A stretch of DNA of 7,757 bases, from NCBI GenBank assembly GCA_030616195.1, contig JAUWXW010000067.1, positions 1 through 7,757 on the forward strand, written 5' to 3'. The notes under the pieces are model-generated. The model was not told where the DNA came from. It ran no database searches and worked only from the letters and a program-made list of their open reading frames with translations. Below are positions 1-5,655 of this stretch, piece by piece. Position 1 is the stretch's first letter, and every line of letters begins with the position of its first letter. Both the position numbers and the translations under genes were made by a program. The DNA is from Chloroflexota bacterium. GTDB lineage: Bacteria; Chloroflexota; Dehalococcoidia; RBG-13-53-26.

Positions 1-1101
1 CTGCTTGAAATTGTTGACGCACTCGGCCGGAGCCTGGATGAACGGGGTGTACAGCACCCTGTAGCCGGCCAGGTACAGCTTTATCGTCAGCTCCCAGTCC
101 TCGGAGATGCTGGAGCCCCAGCCTACCTGGCGCAAAGCGTCGACCCGGATCATGTAGACGCTGCCGGATACCATCTTCATCGTGCCGACCAGCTCCTGTC
201 CGGACCGCTCCACGACGTAGCTGCCGCTGTACTCGGCGCGGACTCCCTTGGTGATCCAGTTCTCGTCGGCGTTCAGCATGTGCCACTGGTATCCCTGCAC
301 CGCCGCCACCTTCTCATCGGCCAGCCCGTTATTCCCCCCATTCCCGGAGGACGGCCCGTTGCCACGGTTCCCTCCCACACCATTAGGCTTGCCGTTCCCC
401 CTCACACCATTAGGCTTACCGTTCCCGTTGCCGTTGAAGCCGTTAGGCCCGTAGAAGTAGGCGAGATACTGCTGGATCATATTGGGAGCGGGGACGAAGT
501 CGGCGTCATAGATGACGACGAACTCGGTGCGGGGGTCCATGACCTCCAAGGTCTTTTTCAGCGCCGCCCCTTTGAAGCCCTTGCGGTTGATGCGGTGGCT
601 GACCTTGACCTTGGGGTGCTTGGCCCACTCCTCCAGGTGGTCCAGGGTGCCGTCCGCGGAATCGTCCCCCACGATCACCTCGTAGTTCTCGTAGTCGAAG
701 GAGGTGCAGGCGGTCAGGAGCCGGTCGATGACCCGCTGCTCGTTGTAGGTGGGCAGGTGGATGGAAACGAACGGCTGGCGGTCTAGGTGGAACCCATTGC
801 CGTTGCCGTTGCCGTTGCCGTTACCGCCGTTGCCGTTACCGCCGTTGGCTTTGGCTTTGGTAGCCTTCTTGACTAGCTCACAAGTGAGCGTGCCATCTTC
901 AGTAACCGTCATGGCAAAGAATTTGCCATTGAGAGCCTTGACATCTACCTTAGCCTCAGTCACCACGTCTACAATGGCACTGGCAACGCCTTCCGCCACC
1001 TTGCCCACTGTAGCGTCTTCCGCCTCCCTTGTCTTCTCTTCAGCTATCGCCTGTTCGAGCTTTCGACTCTTTTCAAGCAATGACTCTAGCTTTGTTGCCA
1101 T
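1..1101 (-). CDS. Family 2 glycosyltransferase with Asn-Gly-rich insert (3' end outside window)
   Basis: The 367 visible residues form a processive-type GT2 glycosyltransferase resembling the cellulose-synthase/BcsA branch, which transfers sugars from nucleotide-sugar donors. Visible motifs are HLPTYNE (about 115-121), GDDSADGT (145-152), the DxD motif YDADF (198-202), VAAVQGYQWH (265-274) and SEDWE (333-337, the ED acceptor-base region). The window stops at NNFKQ, where a QxxRW motif and membrane helices would normally follow. The N-terminus (1-85) is charged and helical and has no membrane segment. An NG repeat (86-103) joins it to the catalytic domain. A second Asn/Gly/Pro-rich tract (about 219-259) interrupts the catalytic domain between the DxD helix and the VAAVQG strand, where relatives have a short turn. 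The ATG follows a GGGGAGGG SD site. The upstream region carries an operator shared with the recombinase operon. The fold call is firm; the sugar and acceptor are unknown. Confidence 0.9.
   Translation of the reverse strand, partial: MATKLESLLEKSRKLEQAIAEEKTREAEDATVGKVAEGVASAIVDVVTEAKVDVKALNGKFFAMTVTEDGTLTCELVKKATKAKANGGNGNGGNGNGNGNGNGFHLDRQPFVSIHLPTYNEQRVIDRLLTACTSFDYENYEVIVGDDSADGTLDHLEEWAKHPKVKVSHRINRKGFKGAALKKTLEVMDPRTEFVVIYDADFVPAPNMIQQYLAYFYGPNGFNGNGNGKPNGVRGNGKPNGVGGNRGNGPSSGNGGNNGLADEKVAAVQGYQWHMLNADENWITKGVRAEYSGSYVVERSGQELVGTMKMVSGSVYMIRVDALRQVGWGSSISEDWELTIKLYLAGYRVLYTPFIQAPAECVNNFKQ
376..420 (-). repeat. In-frame 27-nt repeat inside the glycosyltransferase insert
   Basis: Two 18-bp copies (376-393 and 403-420) differ at one base and lie 27 nt apart. 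They encode GKPNGVRGN followed by GKPNGVGGN. The period is exactly nine codons, so the reading frame is kept. Further NGNG coding lies on both sides, and a separate NG run is encoded at about 793-846. The pattern suggests in-frame expansion by slippage or unequal recombination. Confidence 0.85.
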
Positions 1102-1132
1102 CTTGGTTTATCCCTCCCCTTTTTGTTTTTTT

Positions 1133-1153
1133 TGCAAACGCAACACGTTTGCA
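1133..1153. promoter_or_regulatory. Inverted repeat TGCAAACG-N5-CGTTTGCA in the glycosyltransferase leader
   Basis: Perfect 8-bp arms (1133-1140 and 1146-1153) are separated by 5 bp, between the putative promoter and the SD site of the glycosyltransferase. A further CACGTTTG, matching the right arm in part, lies at 1168-1175. It could be a regulator site or a leader hairpin. Confidence 0.5.
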
Positions 1154-1160
1154 TACATAT

Positions 1161-1189
1161 AAAGTAACACGTTTGACGTTGACTGTCAA
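1161..1189 (-). promoter_or_regulatory. Possible promoter for the glycosyltransferase gene
   Basis: A perfect TTGACA -35 (1189-1184) is followed 17 bp later by a weak TACTTT -10 (1166-1161). Initiation would fall near 1154 and give a leader of about 50 nt. An alternative -10, GCGTATAAT within the upstream palindrome, matches the one used before the recombinase operon but lacks a good -35 here. Confidence 0.4.
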
Positions 1190-1211
1190 GCGTATAACAA
1201 GCATTATACGC
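1190..1211. promoter_or_regulatory. Palindromic operator, copy 1 (GCGTATAA-N6-TTATACGC)
   Basis: Perfect 8-bp arms flank a 6-bp spacer (CAAGCA). The inner 7-bp arms, the spacing and the following CTAT are identical to the palindrome at 6101-6120, while the spacer differs. That is the pattern expected of a dimeric repressor site. It lies about 90 bp upstream of the glycosyltransferase start, directly before the candidate -35. Confidence 0.65.
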
Positions 1212-1330
1212 TATATAAAATCAAGCATGATTTTATTCCTCACATTCGCTGATGCTGGCGAGGCTTTTTGCCCCTTCTTAAATCGATGATTCCAGGGGTG
1301 ATTAGAGCTTTTGGGGGCCAGAATATACCC

Positions 1331-1353
1331 CAGCCCGTTTCAGGGCTGTTTTT
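1331..1353 (+). terminator. Rho-independent terminator reading rightward
   Basis: The stem CAGCCC/GGGCTG has a 6-nt loop (GTTTCA) and is followed directly by TTTTT, so it is oriented for + strand transcription. No + strand gene is visible before it, and the flanking genes are on the minus strand. It could stop antisense transcription into the 1396-2292 gene or end a short untranslated RNA. On the minus strand the hairpin has no T-tract. Confidence 0.5.
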
Positions 1354-1395
1354 GCAGCCGATTAAGGGGGTCTCTGCAACTTTGAGGGGTAGAGG

Positions 1396-2292
1396 TCAGC
1401 TGATCTGAGGTGCCTCACCCATGCCCGCAGCCAGAGCCTCTTTCGCCAGTTCTGCAGCAGCCGCAAACGACTTCTGGGCCATCTCGATCCTCCTGGGTAG
1501 CCTCTCACTAATCATGGCTTCCAGGGAGGACCTGAGAGGGGGCATAAGCTCTAGGGCCTCGCGCAGCTTGGAGTTAAGCACACCCAGCCTCGTTCTTTCC
1601 GTACCTCTCGCCTTCCTAGCGGCCTTCACCACTTCCTCAAGTAAGTCCAAGAGCCGGTTCTCGATCTCCCCAACAGCCTCAGGGGAGGGACGGTCTACCA
1701 GCTCATCGACCATCGCAAGGATTTCCCGGGCTCTCTCCTCATAGAGGGCTGGTATCACCGGTGGCGCTTTGGGCGGAGCTTTAGGTTTCGGGGGACGCTT
1801 AGGTTTAGGAGGCGGAGGTGGTGGGGGTTTCTCAACAACAGGCGGAGGTGGTCTCACCGCAACAGGTGTGGGAGGTCGTGGGCGTGGTGGTGGTGCGGGA
1901 GGTCCCACCACCAGGCCAATGGACAGCCGGTAGCTGGCCTCCAATCTCACCCACCGTGGATCCGTGGGATCAGCAATTCTGTAGTAGTGGCGTGGGGAGG
2001 GCGCCTGTGGGCGTGACTCTCTCACATATGCCGGCGGCACAGGGAAACCATCTTCGATCCCAGCCCAGACCCCTGTCTCTTCGGCATGGTCGAAGATAAT
2101 CAGATGCATCTGATTGGCGAGCCAGATGTACTTCGACATGGAGGCACGGGTCACTCCATTCTTCAGACCGGCACGGATGAGATGCTCCTTGTATGCCCTA
2201 TAGATCGACTGCACATAGTCCATCCCGCCCTCACCTACCAGGTGATCTCGAATGAACTCCCCAGGGGGCTTGGCAAGCAATCTAACCGGCAC
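1396..2292 (-). CDS. Possible winged-helix protein with Pro-rich linker and helical C-terminus
   Basis: This 298-residue protein has three zones. Residues 1-130 include a helix (about 26-40) and then GVTRASMSKYIWLANQMHLIIF (about 46-67, here split from its context), whose spacing resembles a winged-helix recognition helix and turn. This is followed by HYYRIADPTDPRW (102-114). Residues 130-180 are a low-complexity Pro/Lys/Arg linker with runs of seven prolines. Residues 182-298 are predicted helical, Glu/Lys/Ala-rich and probably coiled-coil. The GTG at 2292 is the first possible start because an in-frame TAG lies five codons upstream, but it has no clear SD. ATG at residue 24 is preceded by GGTGAGGGCGGG and is an alternative. 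The gene stands alone behind its own upstream region. A DNA-binding or scaffold role is inference. Confidence 0.75.
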   Translation of the reverse strand: MPVRLLAKPPGEFIRDHLVGEGGMDYVQSIYRAYKEHLIRAGLKNGVTRASMSKYIWLANQMHLIIFDHAEETGVWAGIEDGFPVPPAYVRESRPQAPSPRHYYRIADPTDPRWVRLEASYRLSIGLVVGPPAPPPRPRPPTPVAVRPPPPVVEKPPPPPPPKPKRPPKPKAPPKAPPVIPALYEERAREILAMVDELVDRPSPEAVGEIENRLLDLLEEVVKAARKARGTERTRLGVLNSKLREALELMPPLRSSLEAMISERLPRRIEMAQKSFAAAAELAKEALAAGMGEAPQIS

Positions 2293-2381
2293 AGCAGTCT
2301 CATTCTAGTGGAGAGGAAAAGGGACTTCCACCCGGGAAAAGAGTGAAGCCGCTCTGCGACCGACGCCCTGTAGAGTACGGT

Positions 2382-2389
2382 TGCAAACG
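2382..2389. promoter_or_regulatory. TGCAAACG motif in a leader
   Basis: One copy of the arm sequence that forms the inverted repeat at 1133-1153 occurs here, about 90 nt upstream of the Pro-rich protein start. A single octamer may be chance. Confidence 0.2.
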
Positions 2390-2442
2390 ATCGGAAGAAA
2401 GCAAGAGGGGACTGGCAATCACCAAATGCCAAATCCCCAAAA

Positions 2443-2471
2443 GGTGAGAGGAGCCTACCAAGACTCTCACC
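2443..2471. repeat. Inverted repeat GGTGAGAG-N13-CTCTCACC
   Basis: Perfect 8-bp arms (2443-2450, 2464-2471) have a 13-nt spacer. If transcription of the Pro-rich gene starts near 2467, most of this hairpin would form at the 5' end of a leader of about 175 nt. No T-run follows on the minus strand beyond CTTTT, so it is at best a weak attenuator. Confidence 0.45.
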
Positions 2472-2473
2472 CT

Positions 2474-2502
2474 GCTATATTACTGCAAGTATATTGCTGC
2501 AA
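2474..2502 (-). promoter_or_regulatory. Weak candidate promoter within the 14-bp repeats
   Basis: TTGCAG (2502-2497) and TATAGC (2479-2474) are 17 bp apart. The -35 lies inside one 14-bp repeat, so binding of a protein to the repeats would affect it. Each box has four of six consensus bases. Confidence 0.3.
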
Positions 2503-2524
2503 GTATATTGCTGCAAGTATATTG
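2483..2524. repeat. Three perfect tandem 14-bp repeats (CTGCAAGTATATTG)
   Basis: Copies lie at 2483-2496, 2497-2510 and 2511-2524 with no spacer and no mismatches. They sit between the end of the recombinase/zinc-ribbon genes and the start of the Pro-rich gene. Candidate roles are recombinase arm sites, iteron-like sites or operator repeats. Confidence 0.85.
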
Positions 2525-2540
2525 GCCAAGATACGAGAGG

Positions 2541-2580
2541 GTGGACTAGATTCTCTTTGTTTAGCCCACTTTAGTCCACT
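2541..2580. repeat. Inverted repeat plus direct repeats at the end of the recombinase operon
   Basis: GTGGACTA (2541-2548) and TAGTCCAC (2572-2579) are perfect 8-bp inverted arms 23 nt apart. TTAGCCCACT (2561-2570) and TTAGTCCACT (2571-2580) are adjacent direct repeats with one mismatch. Together they give three related 8-10 bp motifs beside a tyrosine recombinase, a layout compatible with a core recombination site. As RNA, the inverted repeat could also form a 3'-end hairpin overlapping the zinc-ribbon stop codon. Confidence 0.5.
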
Positions 2581-2840
2581 TGACTTGGTAGCGGCTGTCC
2601 TAGCCGCGACGTGGAAATGTTACGGTAGAATATACCCTCGCAACGCTTACACCTGAATTTGCGGAGTCTGGGATCAATGCCATCGGGGGGAATCCAGGAT
2701 AGCTGGCGGCCCTGGGAAGGCATCTTTTTACCCCGTCGATTTGGGAAACGCCCACAGTGGCACTCCTCTACATTTGGTTTTACCGTCGGCGGAGGCAGGG
2801 ACAAAAATTCTAGCTGCTGGGGTGCAGTTGTCGTTGTCAT
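2571..2840 (-). CDS. Small zinc-ribbon protein coupled to the recombinase
   Basis: This 89-residue protein has a probable zinc-binding arrangement, CHCG (27-30) and CKRC (64-67), followed by aromatic and basic residues (GIFYRN). The pattern Cys-pair, basic stretch, K/R-F-R-C-x-x-C and an F after it recalls DNA-binding zinc ribbons at the N-termini of transposases such as InsA types, but the middle loop is longer and nothing catalytic follows. Residues 1-22 are Thr/Pro-rich and probably disordered. The ATG overlaps the recombinase stop as ATGA, so translation is probably coupled and the protein may assist or modulate recombination (inference). A GCGGCT-N5-AGCCGC hairpin lies in its 3' coding end at 2591-2607. 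Confidence 0.75.
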   Translation of the reverse strand: MTTTTAPQQLEFLSLPPPTVKPNVEECHCGRFPNRRGKKMPSQGRQLSWIPPDGIDPRLRKFRCKRCEGIFYRNISTSRLGQPLPSQVD

Positions 2841-3712
2841 CCAAGCTTTCCTTGCCTAGCATCGTTGAATCGCTTGGGCAGCCGGGCTCGCAGGTCATCT
2901 CGAGCTAGGTGGGTGTAGATCCGAGTGGTAGCAATGTTCTTGTGCCCCAGGACATCCTGTATGTCTCTCTCGCTAGCCCCCAGCTTCCGGAGCTGGTAGC
3001 CAGCGGTGTGGCGCAGGCTGTGGATATGCACATCTGGCATACCCGCCCGCCGAGCCAAATCCTTAATAATTCCCTGGGCGGTGCGCTCGGCCATATGACT
3101 GTCAGGTGCCTTACCAGGAAAGACATAACGGCCTCCACCATTGGAATCGATGTAGTCTTTGAGAGCCCTGAGCACCTCGTCCTCGATCGGCACAAAGTCT
3201 TCCTTCCCCCCCTTGCGAGTAATTCGAAGGAAGCCCTCATCCAGGACATCATCCCTCTCGAGCCTGAGGGCCTCGGAACACCTAAGCCCGCCGCCACAGT
3301 ACGCATAGAGGAGGGCCAATTCCTTTTTGGCCTTCTGCCTGCTCCGTTCAGGCATCTCAGGATCGTAGAGTGGCCGGAGGGTCACCGCCAGCAGATGGTT
3401 CATCTCCTCATCAATGAGATACCGCGGCTGGTGCTCTGTAGTCGTCAAACCCCGGAGCTTGAACTCCTCCTTGCCCAGGAATTTGAAGAAGCTCTTGAGA
3501 GCCCAGATATGACGGTTGATACTGGTCGGCTTATTCCCATTCGCCTCCAGGCGTTTGATGAAGTCCTTGGCCCGCTCGGGGGTAGGCTCCTCGCCCTCGA
3601 GAAAGCGGAGGAAATATTCCACAGACCAGCAGTAGGCACGCCTCGATCTCTCACTTTTGGGCGCCTCCTCATCGCTACCAAAGCGGAGGTAGTCATCAAA
3701 TTCTGGCAGCAC
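2837..3712 (-). CDS. Tyrosine recombinase / integrase (XerC/D-like)
   Basis: This complete 291-residue tyrosine recombinase cuts and rejoins DNA through a 3'-phosphotyrosine. Residues 1-90 match a SAM-like core-binding domain (RAYCWSVEYFLRFL, then INRHIWALKSFFKFL). The catalytic set is intact: R144 in GGLRCSEAL, K167 in ITRKGGK, H231 and R234 in HSLRH, H257 in LGHKN and nucleophile Y266 in RIYTHL. The R234-H257 and H257-Y266 spacings (23 and 9) equal those of XerD. Length is typical of Xer and simple integrases, and no extra arm-binding domain is visible. GTG at 3712 is chosen because the preceding gene ends TAGTG over it and AAAGGAAG lies 5 nt upstream. It lies late in a coupled operon, with repeats just downstream that could be its sites. 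Chromosome-dimer resolution cannot be excluded, but the context favours a mobile element. Confidence 0.95.
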   Translation of the reverse strand: MLPEFDDYLRFGSDEEAPKSERSRRAYCWSVEYFLRFLEGEEPTPERAKDFIKRLEANGNKPTSINRHIWALKSFFKFLGKEEFKLRGLTTTEHQPRYLIDEEMNHLLAVTLRPLYDPEMPERSRQKAKKELALLYAYCGGGLRCSEALRLERDDVLDEGFLRITRKGGKEDFVPIEDEVLRALKDYIDSNGGGRYVFPGKAPDSHMAERTAQGIIKDLARRAGMPDVHIHSLRHTAGYQLRKLGASERDIQDVLGHKNIATTRIYTHLARDDLRARLPKRFNDARQGKLG

Positions 3713-4026
3713 TAGATCTTCCTTTCATATTTATTAGAGGCCTGGCGGAGTCCTCTTCTCCACCTCTCCGGGGTGCCCGCTGGACTTGTCGTGGGGGGGT
3801 CATCCGTGAGGGGAGTCGTCCCTTTTATGACCGTTCCCCACGGACCCGTGGTCTTCATCGGGGCCAGAGACGGAGCCGGCGTGGGCGGCATCGGCCAGGG
3901 GGACGGCGGCTGCGGTGCCGGCACGGGTTGCCCTCCTGGTATCCCGCCAGGTCCACGCCCAGTTTGGCAGATCCCATCAGGGTCCACGAGGGTTATCGTC
4001 TCAATTCCCAATATGTTCAGTTTCAC
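3712..4026 (-). CDS. Small Pro-rich protein of unknown function
   Basis: This 104-residue protein starts MKLNILGIETITLVDPDG, a short strand-like segment, then becomes Pro/Gly/Thr-rich (about 25-90) and ends basic (RWRRGLRQASNKYERK). It has no signal peptide or membrane segment. The GTG start has a GAGGTG SD 4 nt upstream and overlaps the stop of the 8-codon mini-ORF as GTGA. Its TAG stop overlaps the recombinase GTG by one base. Translation signals on both sides support a real gene despite the low complexity. No family is recognised; the Pro-rich middle suggests a flexible linker or a structural tail protein (inference). Confidence 0.65.
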   Translation of the reverse strand: MKLNILGIETITLVDPDGICQTGRGPGGIPGGQPVPAPQPPSPWPMPPTPAPSLAPMKTTGPWGTVIKGTTPLTDDPPTTSPAGTPERWRRGLRQASNKYERKI

Positions 4027-4049
4027 AATTTCACCTCTTTCTTCTCCAT
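4023..4049 (-). CDS. 8-codon mini-ORF (MEKKEVKL) with strong ribosome binding site
   Basis: ATG follows AAGGAG by 6 nt, and its TGA overlaps the GTG of the next gene (GTGA). It repeats the C-terminus of the preceding gene, which ends LEKKEVA: 15 identical bases, plus a shared TTAAGGAGC just before. It probably arose by local duplication and could now act as a coupling leader for the Pro-rich gene. Its translation is inferred. Confidence 0.4.
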   Translation of the reverse strand: MEKKEVKL

Positions 4050-4110
4050 GCTTTGCTCCTTAAGCCTCTTGATGGGGGCAGTGGGGGACTCATGCCACCT
4101 CTTTCTTCTC
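4032..4110. repeat. 15-bp direct repeat at the gene junction
   Basis: CACCTCTTTCTTCTC occurs at 4032-4046 and 4096-4110, 64 bp apart. On the minus strand both copies lie close behind a TTAAGGAGC element. One copy encodes the end of the beta-rich protein and the other the mini-ORF in another frame, consistent with a small tandem duplication. Confidence 0.75.
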
Positions 4111-4470
4111 TAGCTCCTTAAACATCTCACCGAGGGGGCGGATCTCCACCTCGACAGATGGTTTTTGCTCTTCTGGCCCCCGGGCGCCCTCGACATCCTC
4201 GTGACGCGCCTTGGTCCAGTCACCGCGGCCCAACTCCACTTCATTCTTTCCGTCCAGCCTAATGATGGTACATCTGACGCTGTAGTCGCCAGGCTCTACA
4301 GGCATGAACACAGTAGAGCCGGGAGGCACTATAGCTCGCCCGACTACCTTCTTGCCGCTTAAGAGTTCCACCCTCACGGGCAGGGTCAGGGGATTATTGA
4401 CTCGAACTCCATATTTCTGGCCTTCAGATTCATCTAGTCGTCTCACTCGTCTGTATTCCTCGCTGGTCAT
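4090..4470 (-). CDS. Small beta-rich protein, unknown function
   Basis: This 126-residue protein has a charged helical N-terminus (1-20) and a beta-sandwich-like middle (about 20-85). Alternating hydrophobic strands there (YGVRVNN, PVRVELLSG, KVVGRAIVPPGSTVFMPV, GDYSVRCTIIRLDG) resemble small Ig-like or PEGA-like folds. A Glu-rich tail follows (to EKKEVA). ATG at 4470 is chosen over the upstream TTG at 4485 because it overlaps the preceding stop as ATGA and has GGGGGAG 6 nt upstream. There is no signal peptide, so it is probably cytoplasmic or a particle component. The fold suggestion is pattern-based and no homologue is recognised. Confidence 0.75.
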   Translation of the reverse strand: MTSEEYRRVRRLDESEGQKYGVRVNNPLTLPVRVELLSGKKVVGRAIVPPGSTVFMPVEPGDYSVRCTIIRLDGKNEVELGRGDWTKARHEDVEGARGPEEQKPSVEVEIRPLGEMFKELEKKEVA

Positions 4471-4928
4471 CTCAAACTCCCCCAAGACCTGCGCAGGCGC
4501 TGAATATCCTTCTCCAGGGCACGGACCGGCGCACGGAGGACCTCCTGGCCTGCTTCAGTCAGGGTACTTACCATCCTCCGCATCTCCTTCTCCTGCTTTA
4601 GGAGCTGCTCCCTTTGCAGGGCAGCCCAGGGCGCTGGTAATCTCTCCCTGGGTATATGGAGGAGAAGGGTGGATCTCATCTCGTTATACTGCGTGGTAGA
4701 GATGAGGCCATTAGCCAGGGCCTTCTCCACATAGTCAAGTGCCTTCTCCGCGCCAATCTCATTAGCCAGAGCCCAGGCTACCTTGGCGGGTGCCTCTCTT
4801 TCGCCGGATGACATCCTCCGCACACGGTCAATGATGCGACTCATCTGCGTAGAGGTGATGTCGTTTATGGTTTTCATCACCAGAGTGTTGAGCATTCTCT
4901 TGGCTAAGCTGTCTGGGAATTCCTCCAC
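4467..4928 (-). CDS. Helical protein of unknown function
   Basis: This 153-residue protein is almost entirely helical. Segments are MLNTLVMKTINDI (12-24), AWALANEIGAEKALDYVEKALANGLI (51-76, a helix-turn-helix-like hairpin) and a Lys/Glu/Arg-rich coiled-coil-like stretch (101-148). An ATG at 5039 is in frame but would overlap the preceding gene by over 100 nt. GTG at 4928 is preferred: it shares one base with that gene's TAG stop (TAGTG) and follows AAGGAGG by 8 nt. There are no cysteines or membrane segments. The composition suits a scaffold, structural or adaptor protein, but this is a guess. Confidence 0.75.
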   Translation of the reverse strand: MEEFPDSLAKRMLNTLVMKTINDITSTQMSRIIDRVRRMSSGEREAPAKVAWALANEIGAEKALDYVEKALANGLISTTQYNEMRSTLLLHIPRERLPAPWAALQREQLLKQEKEMRRMVSTLTEAGQEVLRAPVRALEKDIQRLRRSWGSLR

Positions 4929-5110
4929 TAACCTGTCCTCCTTCCGCCTTGCTTCATGTAGGCGGGGGTCACTCTCCGCAGACACCGCCCTGCTTCCTTC
5001 TTGGAACGGTGCCTGTGTGGGCAAACAACCCTGCCCCATCCCTCATCATCGCTTCTGACAGTTGGAATAAATCGCCCTTCTTGCTCGATTACCTCATAAA
5101 TCCTAGCCAT
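4928..5110 (-). CDS. 60-aa basic protein with a CxxH...C pattern
   Basis: The sequence begins MARIYEVIEQEGRFIPTVRS and continues through VVCPHRHRSKKEAGRCLRRV. Its C30, H32, H34 and C43 (approximate numbering) could bind a metal, though the spacing is not a standard zinc finger. The start ATG overlaps the preceding stop as TAATG, with GAGG 4 nt upstream. The TAG stop overlaps the next GTG. It is strongly basic at the C-terminus (KQGGRRTG), which suits nucleic-acid binding (inference). No family is recognised. Confidence 0.7.
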   Translation of the reverse strand: MARIYEVIEQEGRFIPTVRSDDEGWGRVVCPHRHRSKKEAGRCLRRVTPAYMKQGGRRTG

Positions 5111-5397
5111 TATGCCTCATACTCTATTGTCATAGCAGCATCGCTCCACTGGCGAATCGTCCCGTCTGCTTCGCAGGTATAGTAATATTTTGTGGTGGTT
5201 ATGGCCATATAATTTCCCAGTGTGGGGACGCCGCCTGCACCGCCCGGGAAGGCGGTCATATCATTGATGCCAACACCAGCAGCGAAGTTCCTGGGTAATG
5301 GTATTGCTGATAGACCGGTCTCATCTAACAATGCTCTCACCGCCGACTCGATGAGGCGTTTCTCTGTCTTCCTGTCAAGGTCCAGGCCATTAGACAT
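5110..5397 (-). CDS. 95-aa protein of unknown function
   Basis: A charged helical start (about 4-27, DRKTEKRLIESAVRALLDET) leads into a Gly/Ala/Pro-rich middle (FAAGVGINDMTAFPGGAGG). The C-terminal half looks beta-strand rich, with TTTKYYYTCEADGTIRQWSD and IEYEA. The ATG abuts the previous TAG directly and follows GAGGGAGGG. It has one cysteine and no signal or membrane segment. The aromatic beta hairpin could be part of a small structural protein, but no homologue is recognised. Confidence 0.75.
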   Translation of the reverse strand: MSNGLDLDRKTEKRLIESAVRALLDETGLSAIPLPRNFAAGVGINDMTAFPGGAGGVPTLGNYMAITTTKYYYTCEADGTIRQWSDAAMTIEYEA

Positions 5398-5655
5398 CTA
5401 ACCCTCCCTCTTCTTTGCGAAAACTACACCATTGATGTCTTCAAGAACCCGCCTGAGGCGCATAACTGCTGCTTCCTCGCCATATTCCCATGCCTGCCTC
5501 TGCTCCCTCATCACACTACTCCTAATGGAGAGCAGTAAGCCTGGGACCCCCAGGGCTTTACCTATACGCTGCGCATCTCTCTTTAAGGGATCAGTGGGGT
5601 TACCCAGGGCTTTATTTATTCGCTCGGCATCTTTCTTCAAAGGATCAAAGACCAT
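5398..5655 (-). CDS. 85-aa protein with two tandem DPLKKDAERI modules
   Basis: Residues 3-18 (FDPLKKDAERINKALG) are followed after an 18-residue period by residues 21-36 (TDPLKRDAQRIGKALG). Both are charged amphipathic helices with an N-cap Asp-Pro. The rest (about 40-85) is helical and basic-acidic mixed. The ATG follows GGGAGG by 6 nt and overlaps the end of the upstream gene by 11 nt. The first 47 nt match the start of the upstream gene at all but two positions, so the two genes share a recently duplicated 5' module. The function is unknown; a short repeated helix at the N-terminus is what a docking or targeting tag would look like (inference). Confidence 0.85.
   Translation of the reverse strand: MVFDPLKKDAERINKALGNPTDPLKRDAQRIGKALGVPGLLLSIRSSVMREQRQAWEYGEEAAVMRLRRVLEDINGVVFAKKREG

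Noticed and set aside
248..786. Open + strand frames rich in Pro/Leu/Val
   Set aside because: They are antisense to the glycosyltransferase, whose motifs are unambiguous; the Pro/Leu runs are the reverse reading of Asn-Gly codons.
2235..2432. 65-aa minus frame starting at a TTG before the Pro-rich gene
   Set aside because: It has no SD site, overlaps the Pro-rich gene start in another frame, and has no recognisable composition.
2483..2524. CRISPR array
   Set aside because: The 14-bp repeats are adjacent without spacers and no cas gene is present.
2909..3715. 268-codon + strand open frame
   Set aside because: It is exactly antisense to the tyrosine recombinase with its full catalytic set, lacks recognisable domains, and arises from codon bias on the opposite strand.
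4929..5039. Longer N-terminus of the helical protein from ATG at 5039
   Set aside because: It would overlap the 60-aa gene by more than 100 nt, whereas GTG at 4928 has an AAGGAGG site and a one-base stop/start overlap like the neighbouring genes.
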